Positions 8,071 to 15,901 of a stretch of 26,744 nt of DNA are shown here, piece by piece. Source of the DNA: Pelagibius sp050330205 (lineage in GTDB: Bacteria; Pseudomonadota; Alphaproteobacteria; Kiloniellales; Kiloniellaceae). The DNA lies in NCBI GenBank assembly GCA_050330205.1, contig JBHJOA010000034.1, positions 1 to 26,744 of the forward strand, read 5' to 3'. Each line of letters opens with the position of its first letter. Within the stretch, counting starts at the first letter, position 1. Both the position numbers and the translations under genes were made by a program. The notes beneath the pieces are model-generated. The model saw only the letters and a list, made by a program, of their open reading frames with translations, did not search any database and was not told the origin of the DNA.

Positions 8071-10278
8071 CTATTCGCAGGTGACGAAGTTGGCTTCGGG
8101 CAGTTCGACCGCTCCGCCGCCCTTGGACGCCACCGCTTCCAGCAGCGCGAGCCAGGTCTCCAGATCGAAATGGGCGCGCCCGGCGGTCCCGAAGCAGTCC
8201 CCCTTCACCTGGCCGAACAGGCGGCGTGCCTCGTCGAGGCGCACCTCCCGGCCGTCCCAGGACGTATTCCCCTGCAGCAGGTCTTCCGTCACCGAGGACA
8301 GCAGGGCGACCAGGGCGCCCTCGTAGGGATGCATGAGCGGTATCACCCGCGGCACCGACACCGGCCAGTCGGCGGCGACCGCCGGGGCGTCGTGAGTCCA
8401 TGCCCAGATGGCGCGCAGCAGGCGCCAGTCGGCCGCGGCCGCCGCGAAGTCGCCGGCGGCGTGGTTCAGGCGTGCCCGCATATAGTGATAGGGAACCTCT
8501 ACGAGACGGTCCATCGCCGCCAGCTCGATGGCCGAGGTCAGCAGGTGGATGGCACCGGTCAGGCCGTCCCGCTTCTGATCGGACCCGGGCCGACGGCGCA
8601 GCAGCGCGCCTGAGTGGTCCCGCGGCCGCGCAATCGCCAGCCTCGCCCAGAGATAGCGCTCCAGCGATTCCTCCCAGTGTCGCCTGCCCTGCTTTTCGTA
8701 GTGGGCGACCCGGCGCACCGGCCGGTCGCCCAGCGGGTTCAGCTCGAAGCCCTGCCAGTCGACCTGCCAGCCGATGTAGCTGCTTTGCGGGCTCGGCAGG
8801 CGGTCGCCGGTGGTCATCCACACCTGATCGCGCCAGGGACGGCGCTGCGGATCGGCCAGCACGATGCTGCCGAGCTGGCCATAGACCTTGCGGGGCACGC
8901 GGCCGTAGGCCCGCTCGGCGGCGAGCGGATCGGGCGGCGCCGGCAAGGCCGTGCGGATCGCCTCCAACGCGCCGTCGCGGCTGGACGACAGCCAGTCGAT
9001 GGCCCACTCCACACCGATGCGTTGCTTGCCGACATCCTCCTTGAGGGCGGCGCTGACGGAGTCGAAACGTGCGTGGGTTTCCAGCCACTTGCCGAAGGTC
9101 GCCGTGAAGTGGTTGTCGCGCGCGCCGAAATGGCGCTCCACCATGTCGGCATGCAGGAAGTGGTTGGTCTGGGCGACCGCCTCGCCCTCGTGCCTGGTGA
9201 CTCGGACCCGTTCGCCGTTCACCTCGATGCGGCAGGCCCTGCCGGTCGCGGCCTCGGAGACGAAGAAGGTCCAGGCCGCGAAGTGCCGGGTGGACTTCAC
9301 CAGGTCGATGGCGTCGTCGAGGCTGCCGGCCTCGCGCAGCATCCGCTGCTGGACGAAGGGCGCGATATCGCCCTTGGCGAGCAGGAAGCCGCTTTGGATC
9401 TCCGTGGTCGACAGCTGATGCAGGGAAACCGCGAGTCCGGCATCGTTGAGGCCGCTGATGCCGCCAGGATAGATCAGGCCCGCAGTACCGAAGGCGGCGT
9501 ACCTGTGCCAGCCCGCCTTGCCCTCGGTTTCGTCGATCAGCGAAAGTACCGGCGCGGTGTTCCAGTTGTAGAGGTCGGCGTCGAGGTTGCGGGCGTGGAG
9601 GTGCAGTCCGTCCGCCGCCAGCCCTGCCGGCACGGCAAAGCCGGTGCAGGCGAAGTCGATGCGATTGTTGGGGCCCGCCATGGCCTGCAGCGCGGCTCCG
9701 ACGTCCCGCTGCTTCGCCGCGTCCTGCTGCGCCGATTCCAGGTAGAGCTTGGCGTCGGGGTCCCACAGTCCCGATACCACCAGCGCCAGGATGCCCGGCG
9801 CCCGCGCCGCCCGCACGCCGGGCAGGGCGAAGACCCGCGACAGGCCGTCGACGACGTTGCCGACTTCGATGGCGATGAGAGCGTCGCGCACCTCGAGGTC
9901 GGAGAATTCGGGGGTGCCGATTCCGGCGCGGTAGCCGGCGGCCAGTCCGTCGACAGCGGCGCGGAACTCGTCGCTGCAGTGGCGCAGGACCCGGTCGCTG
10001 TAGCTGCGGTAGATCGCCGCCGCCACCTTTGCCAGCGTTCCGCTTTCAAGGTTCACACCGCGGGCGATGGTGGCGACGATCTCCGGGAAGGCACCGGCCT
10101 CGATCTCGCGCGCCAGCAGGCGGCCGTGGTCGTAGGCGATGTCGGCAAAGCGGCCGCGCTGCTTCAGCACGAAGAAGCGCTGCCCGCCGACAGTCAGGCG
10201 CCGCAGGCTGCTCTCGGCCCGGCCTTCGCCCGGCGCCAGGGTCGTTGACTTGTCGAGGCCCGTGATTGTGACGCTCAT
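8071..10278 (-). CDS. C45-type autoproteolytic Ntn-hydrolase/acyltransferase-like protein with long C-terminal extension
   Basis: A 735-residue protein. The central part matches the C45 (acyl-CoA:6-aminopenicillanate acyltransferase/carcinine hydrolase-like) Ntn fold. Cys211 in IDFACTGFAV is the probable autocatalytic nucleophile. It is followed by HARNLD (228-233), GTAGLIYPGGISGLNDAGLAVSLHQ (264-288) and QTNHFLHADM (370-379), all typical of the family. In such enzymes the precursor cuts itself before the Cys, which then attacks amide or ester substrates. The substrate is unknown. There is no clear signal peptide, which suggests a cytosolic location. The last roughly 250 residues, rich in helix-forming stretches, are not part of the usual C45 domain and make the protein about twice the common size. 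The ATG at 10278 has GAGG seven nt upstream. The gene is divergent from ydcH. Confidence 0.8.
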   Translation of the reverse strand: MSVTITGLDKSTTLAPGEGRAESSLRRLTVGGQRFFVLKQRGRFADIAYDHGRLLAREIEAGAFPEIVATIARGVNLESGTLAKVAAAIYRSYSDRVLRHCSDEFRAAVDGLAAGYRAGIGTPEFSDLEVRDALIAIEVGNVVDGLSRVFALPGVRAARAPGILALVVSGLWDPDAKLYLESAQQDAAKQRDVGAALQAMAGPNNRIDFACTGFAVPAGLAADGLHLHARNLDADLYNWNTAPVLSLIDETEGKAGWHRYAAFGTAGLIYPGGISGLNDAGLAVSLHQLSTTEIQSGFLLAKGDIAPFVQQRMLREAGSLDDAIDLVKSTRHFAAWTFFVSEAATGRACRIEVNGERVRVTRHEGEAVAQTNHFLHADMVERHFGARDNHFTATFGKWLETHARFDSVSAALKEDVGKQRIGVEWAIDWLSSSRDGALEAIRTALPAPPDPLAAERAYGRVPRKVYGQLGSIVLADPQRRPWRDQVWMTTGDRLPSPQSSYIGWQVDWQGFELNPLGDRPVRRVAHYEKQGRRHWEESLERYLWARLAIARPRDHSGALLRRRPGSDQKRDGLTGAIHLLTSAIELAAMDRLVEVPYHYMRARLNHAAGDFAAAAADWRLLRAIWAWTHDAPAVAADWPVSVPRVIPLMHPYEGALVALLSSVTEDLLQGNTSWDGREVRLDEARRLFGQVKGDCFGTAGRAHFDLETWLALLEAVASKGGGAVELPEANFVTCE

Positions 10279-10490
10279 TGCCTGCCTCTTCGGGTAGCCG
10301 CTTCAGCGTCGCAATCTGCGCCAATCGCACGGCAGTGCAGTGGGGGAAGTCACATTTCGACTCCGGTCGGCAGGATGCCGGGACATGGCCACGCCGCGCC
10401 TTGAGGTATCTCAATGCCGGCGTTGGCGTTTCCCGGCAGCCTGGATTTACGCTGGGCCGTTTCAAATCCTGAGAGAAAGCACTCTATCCG

Positions 10491-10733
10491 ATGACCCATG
10501 TACCCCACGAGCTTCATGAAGAATTCCCCGAGGCCAGGGAAGCCTTGCATCGCCTGAAGATGGAAAACGCGCACTTCGCCAAGCTGGCTGACGAATACCA
10601 TGAGGTGAACCGGGAAATTCACCGCATCGAGGCCGAGGTGGAGGCCGCGACCGACGAGCGCGCCGAGGACTTGAAGAAGCGGCGCCTCGCCCTGAAGGAC
10701 GAGATCGCCGGCCTGCTGCGGACTGCCCCCTGA
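10491..10733 (+). CDS. ydcH: YdcH family (DUF465) small coiled-coil protein
   Basis: An 80-residue, highly charged helical protein. It shows the YdcH pattern: an FPE-type segment (HEEFPEAREALHRLKMENAHFAKLADEYHEVNREIHRIE) followed by a second helix ending in RRLALKDEIAGLL. The heptad-like spacing suggests a two-helix antiparallel coiled coil. The molecular role of the family is unknown. The ATG start is clear, but the ribosome-binding site is weak (an AAAG about 12 nt upstream). The 212-nt region upstream, shared with the divergent C45 gene, contains only a short TTGAG-GTAT-CTCAA dyad at 10401-10414. The gene converges on the PAS protein gene, with 19 nt between the ends. Confidence 0.9.
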   Translation: MTHVPHELHEEFPEAREALHRLKMENAHFAKLADEYHEVNREIHRIEAEVEAATDERAEDLKKRRLALKDEIAGLLRTAP

Positions 10734-10752
10734 GCGCCCGGCATCAGCGGCG

Positions 10753-11340
10753 TCAGCGCTTGGCCGCCAGGGCGGCGCGGTCGATGGCGATCTCCTCGGG
10801 CCGGGCCGGCAGCACGAGTTCGCCCGGGCCATGTTGGATTTCGTAGACCTGGCCGACCAGCACCATGTCGACCTGGCCGTCGCCGTCGCGCGAGAGCGGC
10901 AGGTGGAGGCGCTTGGTCCAATGGTACTCCTTGTCGACCCAGCGGAAACGGCCCTCCGAGTAGACCGGCACCGCCTGCTCGACCACGGTGCCGTAGAGCC
11001 GATGGGTAAAGGCCAGGGTCTTGCCGCTGGTAAGCCGCTCGACAGTCCAGCCGGTAAAGTCGAAGCCATGGGCGGCGACAATCTCCGTACCGACGAGGCG
11101 ATAGCTGATGTCGCGGCCGCTATTGCCGACATCGGCGAGCAGGAGATGCTTCAACAGGCGCGGGATGGCGGTCGGGTCGAGCATCGCGCGCGCCATCGCC
11201 TTGTTGGCGGAACTGTTTACCAGCCAGTAGTCGTAGAGCGTTTGCAGATCGGGATGTGCGATCCGGCCGCGAAACGATCGTTGGTCTCCATCAGCCCGAC
11301 TCAGCGGCCTACTCCCAATCAAGCGCAGCCACGCGCGCAA
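10753..11340 (-). CDS. PAS_5-type PAS domain protein
   Basis: A 195-residue cytosolic protein with one divergent PAS domain of the type common in Rhodospirillales. It shows HPDLQTLYDYWLVNSS, DPTAIPRLLKHLLLADV, RDISYRLVGTEIVAAHGFDFTG and a strand-rich end (HLPLSRDGDGQVDMVLVGQVYE). There is no fused kinase, cyclase or DNA-binding part, so the output is unknown. The ligand or partner cannot be predicted. The TTG at 11340 is chosen because AAGGAG (plus-strand CTCCTT at 11351-11356) lies 10 nt upstream. An ATG at 11291 is in another frame. The gene lies 47 nt downstream of the sulfatase-like gene on the same strand, so the two may be co-transcribed. Confidence 0.83.
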   Translation of the reverse strand: MRAWLRLIGSRPLSRADGDQRSFRGRIAHPDLQTLYDYWLVNSSANKAMARAMLDPTAIPRLLKHLLLADVGNSGRDISYRLVGTEIVAAHGFDFTGWTVERLTSGKTLAFTHRLYGTVVEQAVPVYSEGRFRWVDKEYHWTKRLHLPLSRDGDGQVDMVLVGQVYEIQHGPGELVLPARPEEIAIDRAALAAKR

Positions 11341-11387
11341 ACGCCCGGCTCTCCTTGGGCAAGTTTACACGCAACCTGTCGGTCCTG

Positions 11388-12950
11388 TCAGTTGTTCGGC
11401 GCCAATGCGGCGCCGCTCGCCGCCCGGGCGTCGACCAGACCGGCGGGCGTGAGCGCGATGCCGGTCAGCCGGCGGTCCAGGTGACGGCTGCGCCAGGCCA
11501 GCAGCCTTTCCGCCATTTCCAGGCGCACCGCCCGGTAGTCGGGGTCGTCGGCCCTGTCATAAAGCTCGCCGGGATCCTCGGCGAGATCGAACAGCAACGG
11601 CGGCAGTCCGGCGAAGTGGACGTACTTGTAGCGCTCGTCGCGGATCACCGCGAGCGAGCAGTCGTCGAGATCGACACCGAGGGACCGCTGCGCGGCGGCG
11701 CTGGCGATATCGCGGAAATCGAACTCCCAGTGCGCCTCGCGGCGCCAGCGGGCCGAAGCCTCGCCCCGCAGGAAGGGCGTCAGGGCAACGCCGTCGGCCG
11801 GGCCCTCCAGGCAGGCGCAGGCAGCGTCCAGCAGCGTCGGCACCACGTCGACCGCTTCGGTGAAGGCCGTCACTCGGCCGCCGAAACCTTGCGGTTGCCG
11901 CGGGTCGCGGACGATCAGCGGCACGTGGTAGGCTTGGTCGAAGTAGCCGAACTTCCCCAAGGTCCAATGGTCGCCCATCATCTCGCCGTGGTCTGAGGTC
12001 AGCGCGATGACGGTATCATCCCAGGCGCCGGCGGCTTTGAGACCCTCGACCAGGCGGCCGATCTGCCGGTCGACTTCGGAAATCATCCCCCAGTAGGTGG
12101 CGCGCACGGACCGGAAGGCCGCGTCCGGCCAGTCGGCCACGCGGCGGTCGACGTCCGAGACCAGACAGAACGAACCGGCGCGGGCATTGTCGAGCCAGTA
12201 GCGCAGATAGGGATGCTGCGCGGCCTCGGCCGCCGGGTCGGGGGCGCGCCGAAACGCGGGCCCGCCGGCGGGGTCGTAGAGATCGTTGAAGGGCGCCGGC
12301 ACCACGAAAGGCGGATGCGGACGCAGGAAGGAGATATGCGCGCACCAGGGCGCGTCTTTCGGCCGGTCGCGAAGCCAGTCCAGAAACGCGCCGGTCAGGA
12401 AAGCCGTCTCGGTTTCGTCCTGATCGAAGCGTGGCGGCGCCGTCGTCGGCAGTTCGGGGCGACCTGTCTCGGGCCAGTGCAGTTCCCAGCGGTCGGCCGG
12501 CATCCTGTGGCCGCGCGACTCCATCCAGGCGATCCACGCGCCGTTGTCCTCCGGCAGCTTCACCGCCACCTCGAAACCAGGCAGCACCTCCTCGTAGGTG
12601 GTCAGTCTCGGGTCGTCCGGGGTCGTGGTACGCGGATCTACAGCCTGGTCCGTGTAGCCGAACAATGTCGGCCGGTAGCCCCGGCGCGCCAGTGCCTTGG
12701 CGATGTTGTCGTGACGCGCATCGAGCGGCGTGCCGTTGCGGAGCACCCGATGGTTCATCTGGTAGAGGCCGGTATAGAGCGACGCGCGCCCCGGCGAGCA
12801 GGGGGCCGCCTGGGCGTAGTGGCGCAGAAAGCAGACGCCGGCGGCGGCCAGGGCGTCGATGGCCGGGGTCTGCAGCAGGGGATGGCCGGCGGCCCCCAGA
12901 CAGTCGCCGCGCCACTGATCGGCGGTGATCAAGAGAATGTTCGGTGTCAT
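11388..12950 (-). CDS. Phosphonate monoester hydrolase / arylsulfatase-like enzyme (alkaline phosphatase superfamily)
   Basis: A 520-residue enzyme. The N-terminus MTPNILLITADQWRGDCLG gives the metal-binding Asp11. CSPGRASLYTG (Cys51) is the C-x-P-x-R sulfatase signature, whose Cys is converted to formylglycine. TSDHGEMMGDH gives further metal ligands. As I recall them, rhizobial and Burkholderia phosphonate monoester hydrolases share GLYQMNHR, RPHPPFV, ATYWGMISEVD, WEFDFRD and DDCSLAVIRDERYKYVHFAGLPPLLFDL. I therefore favour that subfamily over a choline sulfatase. Such enzymes are catalytically promiscuous toward phosphate, phosphonate and sulfate esters. The ATG at 12950 is preferred over an in-frame TTG at 12983 because it gives the standard N-terminus. 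There is no signal peptide. The formylglycine-generating enzyme is not in the window. Confidence 0.86.
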   Translation of the reverse strand: MTPNILLITADQWRGDCLGAAGHPLLQTPAIDALAAAGVCFLRHYAQAAPCSPGRASLYTGLYQMNHRVLRNGTPLDARHDNIAKALARRGYRPTLFGYTDQAVDPRTTTPDDPRLTTYEEVLPGFEVAVKLPEDNGAWIAWMESRGHRMPADRWELHWPETGRPELPTTAPPRFDQDETETAFLTGAFLDWLRDRPKDAPWCAHISFLRPHPPFVVPAPFNDLYDPAGGPAFRRAPDPAAEAAQHPYLRYWLDNARAGSFCLVSDVDRRVADWPDAAFRSVRATYWGMISEVDRQIGRLVEGLKAAGAWDDTVIALTSDHGEMMGDHWTLGKFGYFDQAYHVPLIVRDPRQPQGFGGRVTAFTEAVDVVPTLLDAACACLEGPADGVALTPFLRGEASARWRREAHWEFDFRDIASAAAQRSLGVDLDDCSLAVIRDERYKYVHFAGLPPLLFDLAEDPGELYDRADDPDYRAVRLEMAERLLAWRSRHLDRRLTGIALTPAGLVDARAASGAALAPNN

Positions 12951-13060
12951 GACCCCTGGCGGCTCCGAAAACGCTGGTTTCAACGCCTTTCATCACGCTT
13001 TTCGCGGCAAAGCAACCGCGACCTCAGCCACAGTCCCGGCAAGGTGATCGACACCATCCT

Positions 13061-13087
13061 GGGTTTATCCAAAGGATGGATTTACCC
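13061..13087. promoter_or_regulatory. Imperfect dyad in the divergent region upstream of the chemotaxis pair and sulfatase-like gene
   Basis: GGGTTTATCC (13061-13070) and GGATTTACCC (13078-13087) are inverted repeats matching at 8 of 10 positions across a 7-nt spacer. A second overlapping dyad pairs CCATCCT (13054-13060) with AGGATGG (13073-13079). The surrounding DNA is clearly more AT-rich than its neighbours. It may be an operator for either divergent gene. The function is inferred. Confidence 0.35.
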
Positions 13088-13134
13088 TCATAAAGAAGGC
13101 GGCTTGGTGGAAATTCGGCCCGACTCCTCGTTAC

Positions 13135-13149
13135 TTAACCGTGCCTAAA
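13135..13149 (+). promoter_or_regulatory. CtrA-like box
   Basis: TTAA, then 7 nt, then TAAA fits the alphaproteobacterial CtrA consensus TTAA-N7-TTAA with one mismatch, and the first half continues as TTAACC. It lies 43 nt upstream of the start of the small exported protein that is coupled to the chemotaxis receptor. CtrA commonly controls motility and chemotaxis genes in this class, so the location is sensible. A single degenerate site is weak evidence. Confidence 0.3.
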
Positions 13150-13192
13150 GGTTTCCAAGTGTAAATCAAATTCTACTGAGGAGTGCCAGCCG

Positions 13193-13567
13193 TTGCCGAG
13201 CGAGAACTATTCACGACAACTCGGAAGAGGTGCCGTCGTCCGGCGCCTGGCCGGCGCGCTTGGCGTCCTGGGCCTCCTGTTGGCCAGTACCACCCCGTTG
13301 TTTGCCGTCGCCGATCTGCCCGGCGCAACGCGCGGCACCCTTGCCGCCGTCTTTCCCCCGGGCACCGACCGGCCGGCGGCCGCGGCGGCAGTGGTGGAGG
13401 CGGGCGGCCTGATCGTCCGCGAAGGCGGCTGGGGAACGGTGCTCGTCGCCCATAGCAGCGAAAGCGGCTTTGCCGCGCGCCTGCGCCGCGCCGGCGCCTG
13501 GCTGGTGGTGGATCCCAAGAGCGCCGCCGGCTGCCTCGTCACCGGCCGGATCAACACGCGAACCTGA
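13193..13567 (+). CDS. Small exported or membrane-anchored protein of unknown function, coupled to the chemotaxis receptor gene
   Basis: A 124-residue protein I do not recognise. Residues 17-40 are a basic stretch followed by a hydrophobic segment (LAGALGVLGLLLASTTPLFAVA) that looks like a Sec signal peptide or a single membrane anchor. This would leave a mature part of about 84 residues. That part contains AAAVVEAGGLIVREGGWGTVLVAHSSESGFAARLRRAGAWLVVDPKSAAGCLV, which looks like a small alternating alpha/beta fold with a single Cys. The TTG at 13193 follows GAGGAG at 13178-13183 with good spacing. The stop codon (13565-13567) lies inside the GAGGG ribosome-binding site of the receptor gene, so translational coupling is likely. 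A sensory partner of the receptor is a reasonable guess only. Confidence 0.75.
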   Translation: MPSENYSRQLGRGAVVRRLAGALGVLGLLLASTTPLFAVADLPGATRGTLAAVFPPGTDRPAAAAAVVEAGGLIVREGGWGTVLVAHSSESGFAARLRRAGAWLVVDPKSAAGCLVTGRINTRT

Positions 13568-13577
13568 GGGTCGAACG

Positions 13578-15092
13578 ATGTTCAAAGGCATTACGTCCAG
13601 TCTCCGGAGCGCTCCTGCAGGCGGCAATACCGAAGGCATTACGGCGCTGCGCTGCACCGCGAGCAAATGGTCGATCCTCCTGCTCTTCGCCGTCGTTCCT
13701 GCCGTCACCGCGACGGCCTGGCTCAGCGGCAATGCCCTGGTGACACCGACGGCGGCCGCGCTGGTCGTCGCCGTCATCGCGAGCGGCGTCTGGAAGGCGC
13801 TGGGCGGCGACGCCGCGCTGACGCGCTACGTCATCGCCGTGTCGACCATCGTTCAGGTCTCGCTCATGGTGCTGGCCGCGGCCGGCCCCTGGCAGATCGA
13901 TTTCCACATGATCTACTTTGCCGCCCTGGCGATGCTGGTCGCCTTCTGCGACTGGCGCACCATCCTGGTGGCGGCAGCGGTGACGGCGGTGCATCACCTG
14001 ACCCTCAACTTCCTCATGCCCTGGGCGGTATTCCCCGACGGCTCCGACCTCGCTCGCGTGGTTTTCCACGCCGTGGTGGTGGTCCTGGAGGTCGTGGTGC
14101 TGGTCCTGCTGAGTCACAAGCTGGTCAGCCTTTTCGACGGCGCCGCCGCGGCCGTCGAAAAGGCCGAGGCCGCCATGGCCGAGACCGAGAAGCTGAGCCG
14201 CGAACAGCAGGAACTCCAGGCGCGCACGGCGCAGGAGCGCCAGGAGCTGTTGCTTTCGCTGGCCGACAGATTCGAGACCAGCGTGAAGGGCGCGGTCACC
14301 CAGATCGTGTCCTCGATGGACGCCATGAAGGGCGAAACCGCAGTAATGCTCGAGCGCTCCGAGGAGACCAAGGGCACCGCGGGCGACGTCGCCCGCACGG
14401 CGGACAACACCGCCGACATGATGGACACCATCGCCGGCGCGGTGACCGAGCTTTCCGCCTCGGTCACCGAAATCGCCTCGCGAGTCCGCGAGACCGCGGA
14501 CATTGCCGGTCAGGCCGAGAGCAAATCGGAACTGACCTCGCAGCAGGTCGGTGAACTGGCCGAAGCCGTCAAGGGAATCTCCGAAGTCGTCGGGCTGATC
14601 GCGGAGATCGCCGAGCAGACCAACCTGCTGGCCCTGAACGCCACCATCGAGGCGGCACGTGCCGGCGAGATGGGTAAGGGCTTTGCCGTGGTCGCCAACG
14701 AGGTCAAGTCCCTGGCGACGCAGACCGCCCGCGCTACCGAGGACATCACCGCGCGGATCGAGAAGGTCCAGGGTTCGACGGATACCACCGTCGATGCCAT
14801 CAAGGACATCCGCGGCATCATCAATCAGTTGAACGAGCACTCGACGAAGATCGCCGCCGCGGTGGAGCAGCAGGACGCCACCACCCGTGAGATCACCCGC
14901 AACGTGCACGATGCCGCCGGGGGAAGCCGCAAGATGAACGAGGCCATGGCGTCGGTGAGCCGCAACGCCGAGACGGCAAGCCAGTCGGTGAACAAGGTCA
15001 TCGAGGTCTCCGGCGTCGTCGCCGAGAATACCCAGCGTCTCGACACCACCCTCTCCGAACTGCTGCAGGGCCTGCGCGCCAACGGCAGCTGA
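13578..15092 (+). CDS. Methyl-accepting chemotaxis protein with six-helix membrane sensor and no periplasmic domain
   Basis: A 504-residue receptor. About six membrane segments fall near residues 32-50, 54-71, 84-102, 110-125, 128-148 and 161-180, joined by very short loops, so there is no classical periplasmic ligand domain. Polar residues sit in or beside these helices: His110, Asp125-Trp-Arg127, His139-His140, Asn144, His164 and Glu171. A coiled-coil region follows (about 188-235), then the signalling domain, whose conserved hairpin tip (EIAEQTNLLALNATIEAARAGEMGKGFAVVANEVKSLA) lies around residues 340-380. It should signal to CheA/CheW. There is no C-terminal CheR-binding pentapeptide. The ATG at 13578 has GAGGG eight nt upstream, overlapping the upstream stop. 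The frame is open farther upstream but unsupported. The stimulus is unknown; the buried His residues could suggest a redox, metal or membrane-state cue. Confidence 0.92.
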   Translation: MFKGITSSLRSAPAGGNTEGITALRCTASKWSILLLFAVVPAVTATAWLSGNALVTPTAAALVVAVIASGVWKALGGDAALTRYVIAVSTIVQVSLMVLAAAGPWQIDFHMIYFAALAMLVAFCDWRTILVAAAVTAVHHLTLNFLMPWAVFPDGSDLARVVFHAVVVVLEVVVLVLLSHKLVSLFDGAAAAVEKAEAAMAETEKLSREQQELQARTAQERQELLLSLADRFETSVKGAVTQIVSSMDAMKGETAVMLERSEETKGTAGDVARTADNTADMMDTIAGAVTELSASVTEIASRVRETADIAGQAESKSELTSQQVGELAEAVKGISEVVGLIAEIAEQTNLLALNATIEAARAGEMGKGFAVVANEVKSLATQTARATEDITARIEKVQGSTDTTVDAIKDIRGIINQLNEHSTKIAAAVEQQDATTREITRNVHDAAGGSRKMNEAMASVSRNAETASQSVNKVIEVSGVVAENTQRLDTTLSELLQGLRANGS

Positions 15093-15216
15093 CCGGCAAT
15101 CCGCCGGAATCGTGAAGGAACGGCACGCGGCACGGCTTGCATCCGGCGCCTGTCCTGCCTATCCCTAGACGTCAACCGATGAGATCCGGGACGGCAGGGA
15201 AAGGAGGACGCGAGGC

Positions 15217-15804
15217 ATGAAGGACTCGAACCGGGCCTGGCAGCGAATGCTCTCCGGACGCCGGCTCGATCTGCTCGATCCCTCGCCCCTCGACATCGAG
15301 ATGGAAGACATCGCCCACGGCCTGGCCCGCGTGGCGCGCTGGAACGGCCAGACCAGCGGCGATGCCGCCTTCTCGGTAGCCCAGCACAGCCTCCTCGTCG
15401 ACGACATCGCAGGCAGCCTGCGGCCGAACCTGACTGCCGGCGAACACCTTTCCACGGTGCTCCATGACGCCGCCGAATATGTTATCGGCGACCTCATCAC
15501 CCCCTTCAAGACGGCGGTGGGCGCCGACTACAAGGCTCTGGAGAATCGGCTCATGGCGGCCATCAGGCTGCGATTCGGCCTGCCGGCGCGCGAATCGGAG
15601 CCGTTGACGCGCCTAATCAAGCGGGCCGACCGCATCGCCGCCTACCTCGAGGCCACCCAACTGGCGGGATTTTCGCCGGCAGAGGCGCGCCGCTTGTTCG
15701 GCCATACCAGGCGGTTCGACGAGATCGAGCTGGTGCCCTGGAAACCGGGCAAGGCCAAACGCCGCTTTCTCCAGCGCTGCAGCACCCTGGCGAGCGCTCT
15801 GTAG
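15217..15804 (+). CDS. HD domain phosphohydrolase (YfbR-like)
   Basis: A 195-residue single-domain HD protein. The metal-binding set is visible as His57 (FSVAQHS), His83-Asp84 (VLHDAAE) and Asp138 (KRADRIAAYLE), with Glu87 next to the HD pair. The size and the AFSVAQHSLLV/LHDAAEYVIGDLITPFK pattern resemble YfbR-type 5'-deoxynucleotidases, which dephosphorylate nucleoside monophosphates. The exact substrate is not shown by sequence. The ATG at 15217 has a strong AAGGAGG (15201-15207) nine nt upstream, which fixes the start. It lies 124 nt after the chemotaxis receptor on the same strand. The gap holds only a weak 5-bp stem at 15093-15107 that is too small to call a terminator. Confidence 0.88.
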   Translation: MKDSNRAWQRMLSGRRLDLLDPSPLDIEMEDIAHGLARVARWNGQTSGDAAFSVAQHSLLVDDIAGSLRPNLTAGEHLSTVLHDAAEYVIGDLITPFKTAVGADYKALENRLMAAIRLRFGLPARESEPLTRLIKRADRIAAYLEATQLAGFSPAEARRLFGHTRRFDEIELVPWKPGKAKRRFLQRCSTLASAL

Positions 15805-15901
15805 CCGGCTCGTAAGGACGGTGACTTCGCACTGGCGGCATTTCTGAACCGCGCCCGGTAGGTTGTACCCTGGAGGTTGTATTAGTCCTGTTGACGTCAT
15901 C

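Noticed and set aside
8614..10248. A 544-codon plus-strand open frame opposite the C45 hydrolase
   Set aside because: It is an antisense shadow. The minus frame carries the conserved Ntn-hydrolase motifs and a good ribosome-binding site.
11289..11291. Minus-strand ATG in another frame near the start of the first PAS_5 gene, suggesting a frameshift
   Set aside because: The TTG-started frame has AAGGAG at a good distance and reads straight into the conserved PAS_5 block, while the ATG frame does not.
15093..15107. CCGGC-AATCC-GCCGG stem directly after the chemotaxis receptor stop
   Set aside because: With only five base pairs and no T run, it is common by chance in DNA this GC-rich.
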